Shown: positions 17,110 through 25,034 of the stretch, in pieces
Numbering within the stretch: the stretch's first letter is position 1
How the letters are laid out: each line of letters begins with the position of its first letter
Source of the DNA: Fundicoccus_A sp052115865
GTDB taxonomy: Bacteria > Bacillota > Bacilli > Lactobacillales > Aerococcaceae
Reading direction: 5' to 3'
DNA: 64,000 nucleotides
Assembly (NCBI RefSeq): GCF_052115865.1
Contig: NZ_JBQKME010000013.1
Location: 1-64,000, forward strand
Position numbers and translations under genes: made by a program
The notes under the pieces: model-generated
What the model was told of the DNA's origin: nothing
Seen by the model: only the letters and a program-made list of their open reading frames with translations
Database searches by the model: none

Positions 17110-17865
17110 ATGAAGAGAATTTTAATAACGGGTGCAGCTGGAACGATTGGCCGGGCTTTAGTGCAGCATTTAAAATCAAGTTATGAACTGCTAGCTGTGG
17201 ATCAAGGTTTTGAAGGTGTAGAGGCTGGGCTTTATCAAGGAATTGAGACGCGAGCCTTAGATTTGGATGAAGAAAATAGCTGGAATGGTCTCTTAGATGG
17301 TATTGATGTTGTGATTCACTTAGCGGGTGAGCCAAGTCCGGAAGCAACATTTGAGGCATTGATCCAACCGAATTATTATATCCCTTATTATTTATTTGAG
17401 GCAGCGACGCAAGCTAAAAGCCTACAAAGAATTATTTATGCCAGTTCGATTCATAGTACGGGCAATTACCCTGTGGATATGCAAATCAAAGTAGGTGATG
17501 AACCACGACCGACTAGCTATTATGGTATTTCAAAGTTGTTTATGGAACATTTGGCTAATTATTATGCTTACAACCATCAAGTAGAATCTATCGGTATCCG
17601 GATTGGCAATTATATTGCTGAAAATGAAAGCGTTGAATTTACGGGACAGGTTGCTCAACTTGCTGAGATTCTTCATTATCAAGATTTTAATCACTTAATT
17701 GATTGTTGCTTGGAAGCAGACTTGCTTCAGCCGACAATTGTCATTAATGGGGTTTCCAACCATGCAATGCCGCGCTTAGATTTAGAATCTGCTCGTCAAT
17801 TAGTTGGCTATCAACCGACTTATGATGCGTTTGAAGCGTATTTGAATACCAAAAAAAGTAAGTAG
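17110..17865 (+). CDS. NAD-dependent epimerase/dehydratase-family SDR, copy 2
   Basis: 251 residues, with RBS GGAGGG eight bases before the ATG. NAD site GAAGTIG at about 8-14, VIHLAG near 67 and active-site YYGISK near 138. It differs from the copy at 16125 mainly in the middle and at the C-terminus, where the segment FTGQVAQLAEIL is longer. The conserved RIIYASSIHSTGNYPV stretch supports a uronate dehydrogenase-like fold. The PfkB kinase gene follows after 18 bases, so dehydrogenase and kinase are probably made together and act on the same or successive sugar compounds. Confidence 0.85.
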   Translation: MKRILITGAAGTIGRALVQHLKSSYELLAVDQGFEGVEAGLYQGIETRALDLDEENSWNGLLDGIDVVIHLAGEPSPEATFEALIQPNYYIPYYLFEAATQAKSLQRIIYASSIHSTGNYPVDMQIKVGDEPRPTSYYGISKLFMEHLANYYAYNHQVESIGIRIGNYIAENESVEFTGQVAQLAEILHYQDFNHLIDCCLEADLLQPTIVINGVSNHAMPRLDLESARQLVGYQPTYDAFEAYLNTKKSK

Positions 17866-17883
17866 CACTTTAGGAGGGAAGGA

Positions 17884-18807
17884 ATGTTTTATACTATCAG
17901 CTTAAAACCAACATTGGATTTAATTTTAGAAACAGAATCGATCCAATTTGGACAAGAGAATAAAGTTGACCGCCATCGTTATGATTTTAGTGGTGAAGGC
18001 ATCAGCGTGTCTCGTATATTGAATAAAATGAACCAACGAAGTATTGCGACAGGTTTCTTAGGAGGTTTTACCGGGCAATATATTGTTGATCAATTGAATG
18101 AAGAAGGCATCGAGAATTTCTTTATTCTTCATGAACGTCCAACATCCATCAGCGTTGATGTTCAAACAGCGGATGGATTGACGACATACAAATCACCCGA
18201 ATTTGAACTGAGTGAAGAAGCTATTCAAGAATTATTGGAATACCTAAGTGGCCATGTTACGGCCGATGACATGGTAATTATTAGTGGTGAATGTGTCCAA
18301 AATCAAATGGATAACGTGTGTCAAAAAATAACGGAACTATGTCAATATAATCATGCTGAAATTATCTTAGATATTCGTCCGATTTCGATGATGGACTACT
18401 TAGCCTATCATCCATTCTTAATGACGCCTACCATGAATGATCTTAGAGAATATTTTGATGCAGAAGTTGAGTCCATTGAAGAAATCGTTCAAAGTGCTAA
18501 GAAATTACAAGAACGTGGTGCCAGAAATATTCTTATTTCACACCAGTTACATGAAGCGATTTTACTAACGGAAGAAGGAAAGGTATTTATTAGTCAAGCA
18601 GCTATTGTTGAAGGAATGAGTGAGTTAGGGGTACGGGATTCCTTGTTAGCTGGTTTTGCTAAGGCATATGTCGAAAGTAAAGACTTGTCGACAAGCCTAC
18701 AATTTGCTACAGCTGCGGCTTTAGCAACTTCTTTATCGGTCGACATTGCTGACCTAGCGAAAATTGAATCGTTTGTCGCTCAGATTTCTCTGTATGAATG
18801 GGAATAA
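17884..18807 (+). CDS. PfkB-family sugar kinase-like protein with atypical active site
   Basis: 307 residues, similar in length and N-terminus to 1-phosphofructokinase/tagatose-6-phosphate kinase (FruK/LacC). PfkB signature 1, normally GGKGINVSRVL, here reads GEGISVSRIL (the Lys is replaced by Glu). Signature 2, normally DTVGAGDSMVAGF, here reads GVRDSLLAGF: the catalytic Asp is kept but the Gly-Ala-Gly anion hole is lost. It may have altered activity or be a non-catalytic relative. RBS GGAGGG precedes the ATG. It is the last gene of the AraC-SDR-SDR-kinase unit. Confidence 0.75.
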   Translation: MFYTISLKPTLDLILETESIQFGQENKVDRHRYDFSGEGISVSRILNKMNQRSIATGFLGGFTGQYIVDQLNEEGIENFFILHERPTSISVDVQTADGLTTYKSPEFELSEEAIQELLEYLSGHVTADDMVIISGECVQNQMDNVCQKITELCQYNHAEIILDIRPISMMDYLAYHPFLMTPTMNDLREYFDAEVESIEEIVQSAKKLQERGARNILISHQLHEAILLTEEGKVFISQAAIVEGMSELGVRDSLLAGFAKAYVESKDLSTSLQFATAAALATSLSVDIADLAKIESFVAQISLYEWE

Positions 18808-18829
18808 ATATCTGTTTTTTTAATTGTAT

Positions 18830-18858
18830 TTGTAATTTTTTTCAAAGTTTGCTAAGAT
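18830..18858 (+). promoter_or_regulatory. Promoter of the thiamine-precursor operon
   Basis: TTGTAA (18830-18835), a 17-base spacer and TAAGAT (18853-18858), directly upstream of the TPP aptamer, which would begin near the +1 site. Confidence 0.5.
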
Positions 18859-18862
18859 GTAT

Positions 18863-18943
18863 CTACGCACAAGGGGTGCCAATCATTGGCTGAGATGGGT
18901 AAAACCGAACTCTTTAAACCTGATTAAGTTAGGACTTACGTAG
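18863..18943 (+). ncRNA. TPP riboswitch (THI element)
   Basis: CTACG at 18863-18867 pairs with CGTAG at 18939-18943 to close P1. The conserved THI-box strings are present in order: GGGGTGCC, GGCTGAGATGGG, AACCTGATTAAGTTAGGA and CGTAGGGA. It lies 100 bases before a four-gene thiamine-precursor uptake operon, which it should switch off when thiamine pyrophosphate is plentiful. The expression platform is unclear; a short CGAG/CTCG hairpin and a later T7 run occur at 18972-19008. Confidence 0.95.
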
Positions 18944-19045
18944 GGATGTGGGGAGATATTTTTATCATACAATCGAGTTAAAAGCTCGTTTGACCTGCTT
19001 TTTTTGCGTACGCTTTGTGCGAAATAAAAGGGAGGTTATTTTTTT

Positions 19046-19339
19046 ATGCCAAAAGCGAGTATTGCGCTTCAAATTTTGCCGTTATATACAGAAGAAAAAA
19101 TCAGTTTGGATGCGGTCGATCGGGTGATTGAATTTCTTCGTAAAGAAGCAGCTCATGCGGTTGTCGGACCGTTTGAAACAACGATTGAAGGAGATTTTCA
19201 CGATTTAATGTCTCTTTTAACACAAGCAATCGAAATAGCTGGCGAAGAAGGGGCTGCTATTTTTGCTAACGCTAAAATTCGTTACCATAAAGAAAGGCAG
19301 ATGTTAAGCTCAGATGATAAAACAAAAAAATATCATTAA
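19046..19339 (+). CDS. Thiamine-binding protein (MTH1187/YkoF-type domain)
   Basis: 97 residues of the Thiamine_BP family (PF01910-type), small cytoplasmic ferredoxin-like proteins that bind thiamine or its pyrimidine part. Family marks are ASIALQILPL at the start, a central VVGPFETTIEGDFHDLMSLL and the closing AAIFANAKIRY. RBS GGAGG is nine bases before the ATG. It is the first gene after the TPP riboswitch and overlaps the next gene by 26 bases, so the two are translationally coupled. Confidence 0.9.
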   Translation: MPKASIALQILPLYTEEKISLDAVDRVIEFLRKEAAHAVVGPFETTIEGDFHDLMSLLTQAIEIAGEEGAAIFANAKIRYHKERQMLSSDDKTKKYH

Positions 19340-20099
19340 TCGTCATGCACCGCTCATTCTAGGTGTAGGTTTGATATTGTTGTGGGAATTAGCGGCTTAT
19401 TTTGGTTGGTTACCACGTTTCATTATCCCGAGTCCTTCATTAATTTTTCAATCTCTCATTGAAGATTGGAAAAACTTATTGTTTCATAGCAAGATTACAT
19501 TGATACAGGCGTTTGTAGGTTTAAGTATTGGCATTGTTTTAGCCTTTTTCTTAGCGATATTCATGGATTTATTCGAATGGTTACAAAGAGCCTTATATCC
19601 TTTACTGATTATCACACAAACCATTCCGACAGTCGCTATTGCTCCCATACTCGTTTTATGGTTGGGCTACGATATGACCCCCAAAATAGTTTTAATTGTT
19701 ATCACCACCTTATTTCCGATTGTTATTTCAATTTTAAACGGCTTTGCCAACAGTGATCAAGAAGCCATTCAATTGCTGCAGTTAATGGGAGCAAATAAGG
19801 TTCAGATCCTAAGCCATGTCAAGTTACCGGCAAGCATGCCTTACTTTTTTTCTGGTTTAAAGGTCAGTGTTTCCTATGCTTTTGTTGGTTCGGTGGTAGC
19901 GGAATGGCTAGGTGGTTTTGAAGGCTTAGGGGTCTATATGATTCAAATGAAAAATGCTTTTCGCTATGACCGTATGTTTGCGGTAATTGTTGTGATTTCA
20001 TCCATAAGTTTACTCTTTATGTGGGTAACACAACAGATTCAACGGCTATGTATTCCATGGCTTTATCATGATAAAAAAATAACGATTTGGAGTCGATAA
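19314..20099 (+). CDS. thiX: Pyrimidine-precursor ABC permease ThiX
   Basis: 261 residues with about six membrane segments and the BPD-type loop GANKVQILSHVKLPASMPYFFSGLK that contacts the ATPase. The family also includes nitrate/sulfonate/taurine permeases; the TPP riboswitch, the neighbouring thiamine-binding protein and the NMT1-like binding protein point to thiamine-precursor (hydroxymethyl- or aminomethylpyrimidine) uptake. It begins inside the 3' end of the thiamine-binding gene, with only a weak RBS (AAAGGCAG), consistent with coupling. Confidence 0.88.
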   Translation: MIKQKNIINRHAPLILGVGLILLWELAAYFGWLPRFIIPSPSLIFQSLIEDWKNLLFHSKITLIQAFVGLSIGIVLAFFLAIFMDLFEWLQRALYPLLIITQTIPTVAIAPILVLWLGYDMTPKIVLIVITTLFPIVISILNGFANSDQEAIQLLQLMGANKVQILSHVKLPASMPYFFSGLKVSVSYAFVGSVVAEWLGGFEGLGVYMIQMKNAFRYDRMFAVIVVISSISLLFMWVTQQIQRLCIPWLYHDKKITIWSR

Positions 20100-20100
20100 A

Positions 20101-21090
20101 ATGTTAAAAAATGTATTAAAATATCTTAGTGTTTTAGTTCTTGCTGGAGTGTTATTGTCTGTAGCAAACCCAGTTGTTGAAGCTCAAAATAAAATTGATT
20201 TCATTTTGGATTGGGTACCCAATACCAATCATACAGGCTTGTATGTTGCTTTAGATAAAGGTTATTTTGATGATGCGGGAGTTGAAGTGGACATTAAACG
20301 TCCCCCTCAAGGAAGTACAACTGAATTAATCGGACTTGGACAAGCTGCTTTTGGGATAAGTTTTCAAGATTCACTCGCCCATCGTTTAGCAGCTGGTTTG
20401 CCAGTGACAGCTGTTGCGACCATTTTAGAGCATAATACATCAGGGGTATTATCCAATAAGGATGCAGGAATAATAGACCCCTTACAAATGACTGGTCATT
20501 CTTATGGGACATGGAACGATCCGATTGAATTAGCAATGCTAAATTATATCATTGAGAGTGAAGGGGGGGACTTTGAAGAAGTCCAATTAGTTCCTAATCA
20601 AGCCGACAATTCAGTGATTGGTTTAGCTAATAATATGTTTGATTCTGCTTGGGTTTACTATGCATGGGACGGCATTATGGCAGACCACCAAGGCGTGGAA
20701 ACAAACTTCTGGTATTTTAAAGACTACGCTAGTGAGCTTGATTTCTACTCCCCGGTGATTATTGCTAATAATGATTATTTAGCAGAAAATCCAGACGAAG
20801 CCCGTGCGGTCATTCAGGCGATTAAAAAAGGTTACCAATATGCCATGGAAAATTCAGAAGAAGCGGCTAACATTTTAATGAAATACGCACCAGAATTAAG
20901 CGAACAGGCTGACATGGTGAAAGAATCACAAGAATGGATCAGTGACCATTATGCGTCAGATATCGACAATTGGGGCTACATCGAGGAAGAACGTTGGAAT
21001 GATTTTTATCATTGGTTATTTGACAATGAATTAATTGAAGCAGACATTACTTTAGAACCACGCTTCACTAATGAATTTTTAGGGGAATAA
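20101..21090 (+). CDS. thiY: Pyrimidine-precursor binding protein ThiY (NMT1/THI5-like)
   Basis: 329 residues. After a signal peptide ending VVEAQN (no lipobox cysteine), the mature part starts KIDFILDWVPNTNHTGLYVALDKGYFDDAG, the classic start of NMT1/THI5-like proteins that bind N-formyl aminomethylpyrimidine or HMP. Further family marks are GQAAFGISFQDSLA and NNMFDSAWVYYAWDG. It starts one base after thiX. In B. subtilis ThiY feeds ThiXZ with salvaged pyrimidine; the same role is inferred here. The lack of a lipid anchor is shared with the other binding proteins of the window. Confidence 0.9.
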   Translation: MLKNVLKYLSVLVLAGVLLSVANPVVEAQNKIDFILDWVPNTNHTGLYVALDKGYFDDAGVEVDIKRPPQGSTTELIGLGQAAFGISFQDSLAHRLAAGLPVTAVATILEHNTSGVLSNKDAGIIDPLQMTGHSYGTWNDPIELAMLNYIIESEGGDFEEVQLVPNQADNSVIGLANNMFDSAWVYYAWDGIMADHQGVETNFWYFKDYASELDFYSPVIIANNDYLAENPDEARAVIQAIKKGYQYAMENSEEAANILMKYAPELSEQADMVKESQEWISDHYASDIDNWGYIEEERWNDFYHWLFDNELIEADITLEPRFTNEFLGE

Positions 21091-21091
21091 A

Positions 21092-21814
21092 GTGTTAACA
21101 ATTAATGCGTTAAATCATAACTACAATAAATATCCCGTTTTAAAAGACATTACTTTAAGTGCTGAGTCAGGTCAAACTGTTGCTATTTTGGGAACAAGCG
21201 GGGTTGGAAAAACGACCTTATTTAATCTGATTGCAGGAATCTTACCAATACAAAGCGGAACAATTGAAATTGAAGGTAGTCAAAAACTTAAGGAAAAAGT
21301 GGCTTATATGTTACAAAAAGACATGCTACTTGCCCATAAATCCATTATTGAAAATGTTATGCTACCGATGCTCATTCAAGGTCAAAGCAAAAAAGAAGCG
21401 CGCAAAAAAGCGCGCGCTTTACTCGAACAATTTGATTTAGATGAGTGGGCGGACTATTATCCGAAAGCCCTGAGTGGCGGGATGCGGCAACGAATTGCCT
21501 TCATTCGTACCACAGCTTTTGATCGAGATTGGTTATTATTAGATGAAGCTTTTAGTGCATTAGACGCCATTACCAGGCGTCTAATGCATCATTGGTTTAT
21601 GGATTATAGAAAGCAAATCCAAGCTTCAACATTACTCATTACGCATGATGTGGACGAAGCTATTATTTTAAGCGATAAAATTTATGTTTTGAAAGGTCAG
21701 CCTGGAGAAATTGTTGCGGAATTTCATATTAATATCCACAAAGATAATTTTGAAGAACTGATCTTTTTACCTGAATTTTTAGATTATAAAAAACAATTGC
21801 TCGCTATTTTATAA
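21092..21814 (+). CDS. thiZ: Pyrimidine-precursor ABC ATPase ThiZ
   Basis: 240 residues with GTG start one base after thiY. Walker A GTSGVGKTT at about 34-42, Q-loop YMLQKD, signature ALSGGMRQR near 128, Walker B WLLLDEAFSALD near 149 and H-loop LITHDVDEA. This completes the ThiXYZ importer. The coding sequence holds two strong inverted repeats, one of GCGCGC arms at 21397-21419 and one with perfect 13-bp arms at 21556-21588 just after Walker B. Its 3' end overlaps the convergent bioY 3' end by 11 bases, with no terminator between them. Confidence 0.92.
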   Translation: MLTINALNHNYNKYPVLKDITLSAESGQTVAILGTSGVGKTTLFNLIAGILPIQSGTIEIEGSQKLKEKVAYMLQKDMLLAHKSIIENVMLPMLIQGQSKKEARKKARALLEQFDLDEWADYYPKALSGGMRQRIAFIRTTAFDRDWLLLDEAFSALDAITRRLMHHWFMDYRKQIQASTLLITHDVDEAIILSDKIYVLKGQPGEIVAEFHINIHKDNFEELIFLPEFLDYKKQLLAIL

Positions 21815-22340
21815 GCTTAATCAAGCGTCGACTAGCATAAGCCGCTATAACGATTTTTATAAAATCACCAAGAATAAAAGGCGCGAACCCAATGGCGATC
21901 GCTTCATTGATTGATAAGGAAGTTCCAGCCATTATTTTGAGCATCCATACCATATAAGGAATCCCAATTAAATAAATAATAATATTGGCAGCTAAACCTA
22001 ACAATATGAGTGATAGGATAGAACGCAATTGGTAGCTTTGTCGTGTATAACTGACGAGTAAACTTACTAAGGGGAAGGACAAAACAAAGCCAAATGTAGG
22101 CATGACAATGGATGCGATACCTCCCGTTCCGCCAGCAAAAACAGGTATTCCAATTAAACCAATTAATAGATACAAAAGACTGCTCCCAACAGCGATATTT
22201 ATTGGGGAGATAAAGGCGATTAATAAAATGGCAAAGGTTTGTAGGCTGAAGGGAACAGGACCGATTGGAATGGTTATCCATGAACAAACGATTAAGAGGG
22301 CAGTCATTAAAGGGATGCGGCTGATGGCTTTAACGGTCAT
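21804..22340 (-). CDS. bioY: Biotin ECF transporter S component BioY
   Basis: About 178 residues from the ATG at 22340, which has GGAT eight bases upstream; longer in-frame starts run deep into birA and are less likely. It binds biotin in the membrane and works with the shared ECF energy module encoded elsewhere. Six hydrophobic segments are visible, with the family motifs IPIGPVPFSLQTFA, GLIGIPVFAGGTGG and the C-terminal FILGDFIKIVIAA. It overlaps the end of birA by 11 bases and is therefore in one operon with the biotin repressor. Confidence 0.92.
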   Translation of the reverse strand: MTVKAISRIPLMTALLIVCSWITIPIGPVPFSLQTFAILLIAFISPINIAVGSSLLYLLIGLIGIPVFAGGTGGIASIVMPTFGFVLSFPLVSLLVSYTRQSYQLRSILSLILLGLAANIIIYLIGIPYMVWMLKIMAGTSLSINEAIAIGFAPFILGDFIKIVIAAYASRRLIKLIK

Positions 22341-23340
22341 GGGGCGTATCCTTTTTTGCGAACTGCTGGCTTGAAAGTGAAATTTCGTTGCTGATGAGTG
22401 CTCTTTTTTGGCCGTTTTGTTCAACTATTAGGTGACCTAGGTCATTAACTGAACGGATAATGGCTGAGGACATTGTTTGATCGCGTTCTTGAAAATAGAC
22501 GGTTTGGTTGATTCCTAAGAGATGTTGGTTATAAATTCCTAAAAAGTTTTTTTGATCTAAGTTCAAATGAAAGGCATAGAAGTTTCTTAAATAATCGGCT
22601 AACAATTGGTTTTTATTAAAGTTTAAAGGAAGTTGTTCGCCGAATATGGTACCAGCTACTTTTTGTATATCTGTAATGGCAGTTTGAAAGCTCCCGGCTA
22701 AATTAAGGCCAATTCCGATAATAATATATGCGACTTCACCATTTTCTAGATGTGTTGAAGCCTCGGACAAGATACCCGCAACTTTTTTACCTTTATAAAA
22801 AATATCATTGACCCATTTGATCCCGATTGCTTCGTCGACATATGGCTCTAAAGTTTGAACTAAGGCTGCAGCCGCTGCTAAGGTATATAAAGGGATTAAT
22901 GGTTTATTGGCTGGATCAGGCTTGAAGGCAAGGCTAAAATATAAACCATCTTTTAATTCAGAATAAAAAGATTTCCCTACTCTGCCACGACCTTGATTTT
23001 GTTTTTTAGCAATGATGAGCTGATTTTGTTGGGTTTTGATAATATTTTCTTTGGCGACATCATTTGTGGAAGACAGCTCTTCAAAAACTTGGACAGACAA
23101 ATCGGGTAAAAAAGGCTCAATCCGTGCTTGAATTTGACTAGCATGGAGGGAAGGAACTGACTGGGTTAGTAGATAGCCCTTTTTATGCTGTGTTTCAATT
23201 TGATAACCTAAAGTCCGTAGTTGTTCAATAATTTTCCAGACCGCATTGCGCGAAATACCTAATTTGTCAGCGATATATTGTCCAGATATCGGTTCATTAG
23301 GATGTTGATATAAAATCGATAAAATATGAGCTTCATTCAT
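22330..23340 (-). CDS. birA: Bifunctional biotin ligase/biotin operon repressor BirA
   Basis: 336 residues. The N-terminal winged helix (about 1-60: ISGQYIADKLGISRNAVWKII) binds DNA. The central biotin protein ligase domain shows the biotinyl-AMP motif GRGRVGKSFYS near 117 and the substrate lysine motif IKWVNDIFYKGKKVAGIL near 175. It joins biotin to acetyl-CoA carboxylase and, as the biotinyl-AMP form, represses biotin genes. A BirA-type operator lies in its own promoter. bioY is co-transcribed. Confidence 0.94.
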   Translation of the reverse strand: MNEAHILSILYQHPNEPISGQYIADKLGISRNAVWKIIEQLRTLGYQIETQHKKGYLLTQSVPSLHASQIQARIEPFLPDLSVQVFEELSSTNDVAKENIIKTQQNQLIIAKKQNQGRGRVGKSFYSELKDGLYFSLAFKPDPANKPLIPLYTLAAAAALVQTLEPYVDEAIGIKWVNDIFYKGKKVAGILSEASTHLENGEVAYIIIGIGLNLAGSFQTAITDIQKVAGTIFGEQLPLNFNKNQLLADYLRNFYAFHLNLDQKNFLGIYNQHLLGINQTVYFQERDQTMSSAIIRSVNDLGHLIVEQNGQKRALISNEISLSSQQFAKKDTPHDR

Positions 23341-23387
23341 AGCGAATCTCCTTGCATTCAGAATGTATAGAGGGTAACATAAAGAGA

Positions 23388-23421
23388 AACATTGGTCAAC
23401 TAAACAATTGAATTGGTTGAC
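23388..23421 (-). promoter_or_regulatory. BirA operator over the birA-bioY promoter
   Basis: GTCAAC at 23395-23400 and GTTGAC at 23416-23421 form an inverted repeat with a 15-base spacer, the same geometry as the known Bacillus site (GTTAAC-N15-GTTAAC). On the minus strand TTGACC overlaps the left half-site and could serve as -35, with TACCCT 17 bases on as a weak -10. It lies between birA and the divergent amidase gene and may also affect the latter. Confidence 0.65.
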
Positions 23422-23442
23422 GCAAAATAAGGAGTGAATTGG

Positions 23443-24948
23443 ATGTTTACCGAAGATGCTTTATTTTATGCTAAACAAATAAAAGCCAAAGAAGTGACTG
23501 CTGAGTCGCTCGTAGAAAAAGCGCTAAATCGCATTGAGGAAGTGAACCCTATCTTGAATGCGGTCACGGTCGTGCATGAAGAGGAAGCCATAGCAACAGC
23601 TAGGCAATATGATCAGTATTTTTCACATTTAACGGAATTACAAATTACGGAACTCCCAGCGTTTTTTGGTGTTCCCATTTTGTTAAAAGACTTAGGACAA
23701 AGTCATAAGGGGCATGTTTCAGCGGGTGGCTCAAAATTATTAAAAGAGGCTGTGGCTTCAGATAATGATCATTTTGTTCAATCGGTTGTGGATGCAGGTT
23801 TTATTATTGTTGGAAGAACCAACGTCCCTGAATTAGGTTACAAAAATATTAGTGATTCAAAGATGTTTGGAGCAGTTAATAATCCGCTGGATTTAAAACG
23901 CAATGCGGGTGGGTCAAGTGGTGGAGCTGCAGCAGCGATAAAAGCTGGGATGGTTCCTATTGCAACAGCAAGCGATGGTGGAGGTTCGATTCGAATTCCA
24001 GCAAGTTTTACTGGATTAGTAGGTTTAAAACCTTCAAGAGGAAGAATTCCTGTCGGTCCTGGTGGTTATCGCGGTTGGCAAGGCGCTTCAGTTAATTTTG
24101 CCTTAAGTAAATCTGTTAGGGACAGCTTTGAGTTGTTTAAAGCCATACATACGATGCAGTTAACTAGCCCATTTCATTTGCCTAAAATGCCTGAAACAGA
24201 GCTAGTTCCTTTAGACCGACCTCTAAAAATTGCCTTTTCGACTCGCGTCCCTAACTTAAGTCCACTTGATCCACAAGCCAAAGCCTTGGTTGATCAGACG
24301 GTAGACTATTTAAAAGAATTAGGACATGAGCTCGTTCCGATTGGTTTTGAATATGATGGAATTGAAGCCATTCAATCCTACTATAAGGTGAATGGGGTAG
24401 AAACCGTTGTAATGATGGAAGAAATCGAAGCTGCCCTTGGGCGGCCAGTGACGAAAGAAGATGTTGAATTGATGACTTGGGCTATTTATCGTTCAGGCGT
24501 TAGAGTGTTAGCAACTGATTATTCGAAAATTTTAGCCTTATGGGATCAATTACGTATTGATTTAGAAACTTTCTTCATCGATAATGATTTTGATCTATGG
24601 TTAACCCCTACTAATAATGGGGTGGCACCTCACCACCATCAATTAGATGTTACGGATGAAACGGCTAGAGACCTTGGTAATATAGATGATTTTTCTGCCG
24701 ATGACCAGCAAAATCTCATTATGGAGATGTTTCATTCGAGTTTAAGTTTAACACCTTTCACCCAACTTCAAAACTTATCCGGCCACCCTGCGATTAGTTT
24801 GCCAATTAAAACAAAAGAAGCACAACTACCGATTGGTGCTCAATTTACAGCCAAAATCGGCCAAGAATACCTCCTGTTCCAACTAGGACAACAAATGGAA
24901 GATGCTGGATATCTAGATGGCAAGGCAATTGACATAACAAAATCATAA
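23443..24948 (+). CDS. Amidase signature family hydrolase
   Basis: 501 residues from the ATG at 23443, which has AAGGAG nine bases upstream; the in-frame GTG at 23434 lies within that site. The Ser-cisSer-Lys triad is complete: Lys in PILLKDLGQ near 81, GGSSGGAAAA near 154 and SDGGGSIRIPASFTGLVGLKPSRG near 175. These enzymes hydrolyse amides such as short linear or cyclic amide oligomers. Glu-tRNA amidotransferase GatA is excluded by the absence of gatC/gatB and by the C-terminal region. Cytoplasmic; no signal peptide. Confidence 0.92.
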   Translation: MFTEDALFYAKQIKAKEVTAESLVEKALNRIEEVNPILNAVTVVHEEEAIATARQYDQYFSHLTELQITELPAFFGVPILLKDLGQSHKGHVSAGGSKLLKEAVASDNDHFVQSVVDAGFIIVGRTNVPELGYKNISDSKMFGAVNNPLDLKRNAGGSSGGAAAAIKAGMVPIATASDGGGSIRIPASFTGLVGLKPSRGRIPVGPGGYRGWQGASVNFALSKSVRDSFELFKAIHTMQLTSPFHLPKMPETELVPLDRPLKIAFSTRVPNLSPLDPQAKALVDQTVDYLKELGHELVPIGFEYDGIEAIQSYYKVNGVETVVMMEEIEAALGRPVTKEDVELMTWAIYRSGVRVLATDYSKILALWDQLRIDLETFFIDNDFDLWLTPTNNGVAPHHHQLDVTDETARDLGNIDDFSADDQQNLIMEMFHSSLSLTPFTQLQNLSGHPAISLPIKTKEAQLPIGAQFTAKIGQEYLLFQLGQQMEDAGYLDGKAIDITKS

Positions 24949-24953
24949 CAACA

Positions 24954-24986
24954 AAATCCGCTATAAACAGTGTTTATAGCGGATTA
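24954..24986. terminator. Bidirectional terminator
   Basis: AAAATCCGCTATAAACA pairs perfectly with TGTTTATAGCGGATT across a one-base centre, between the convergent amidase and M24 peptidase genes. Confidence 0.8.
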
Positions 24987-25034
24987 ATATTTTGAAAACT
25001 TATATGACGAAAACCATCAAAAGTAAGCGGTTAT

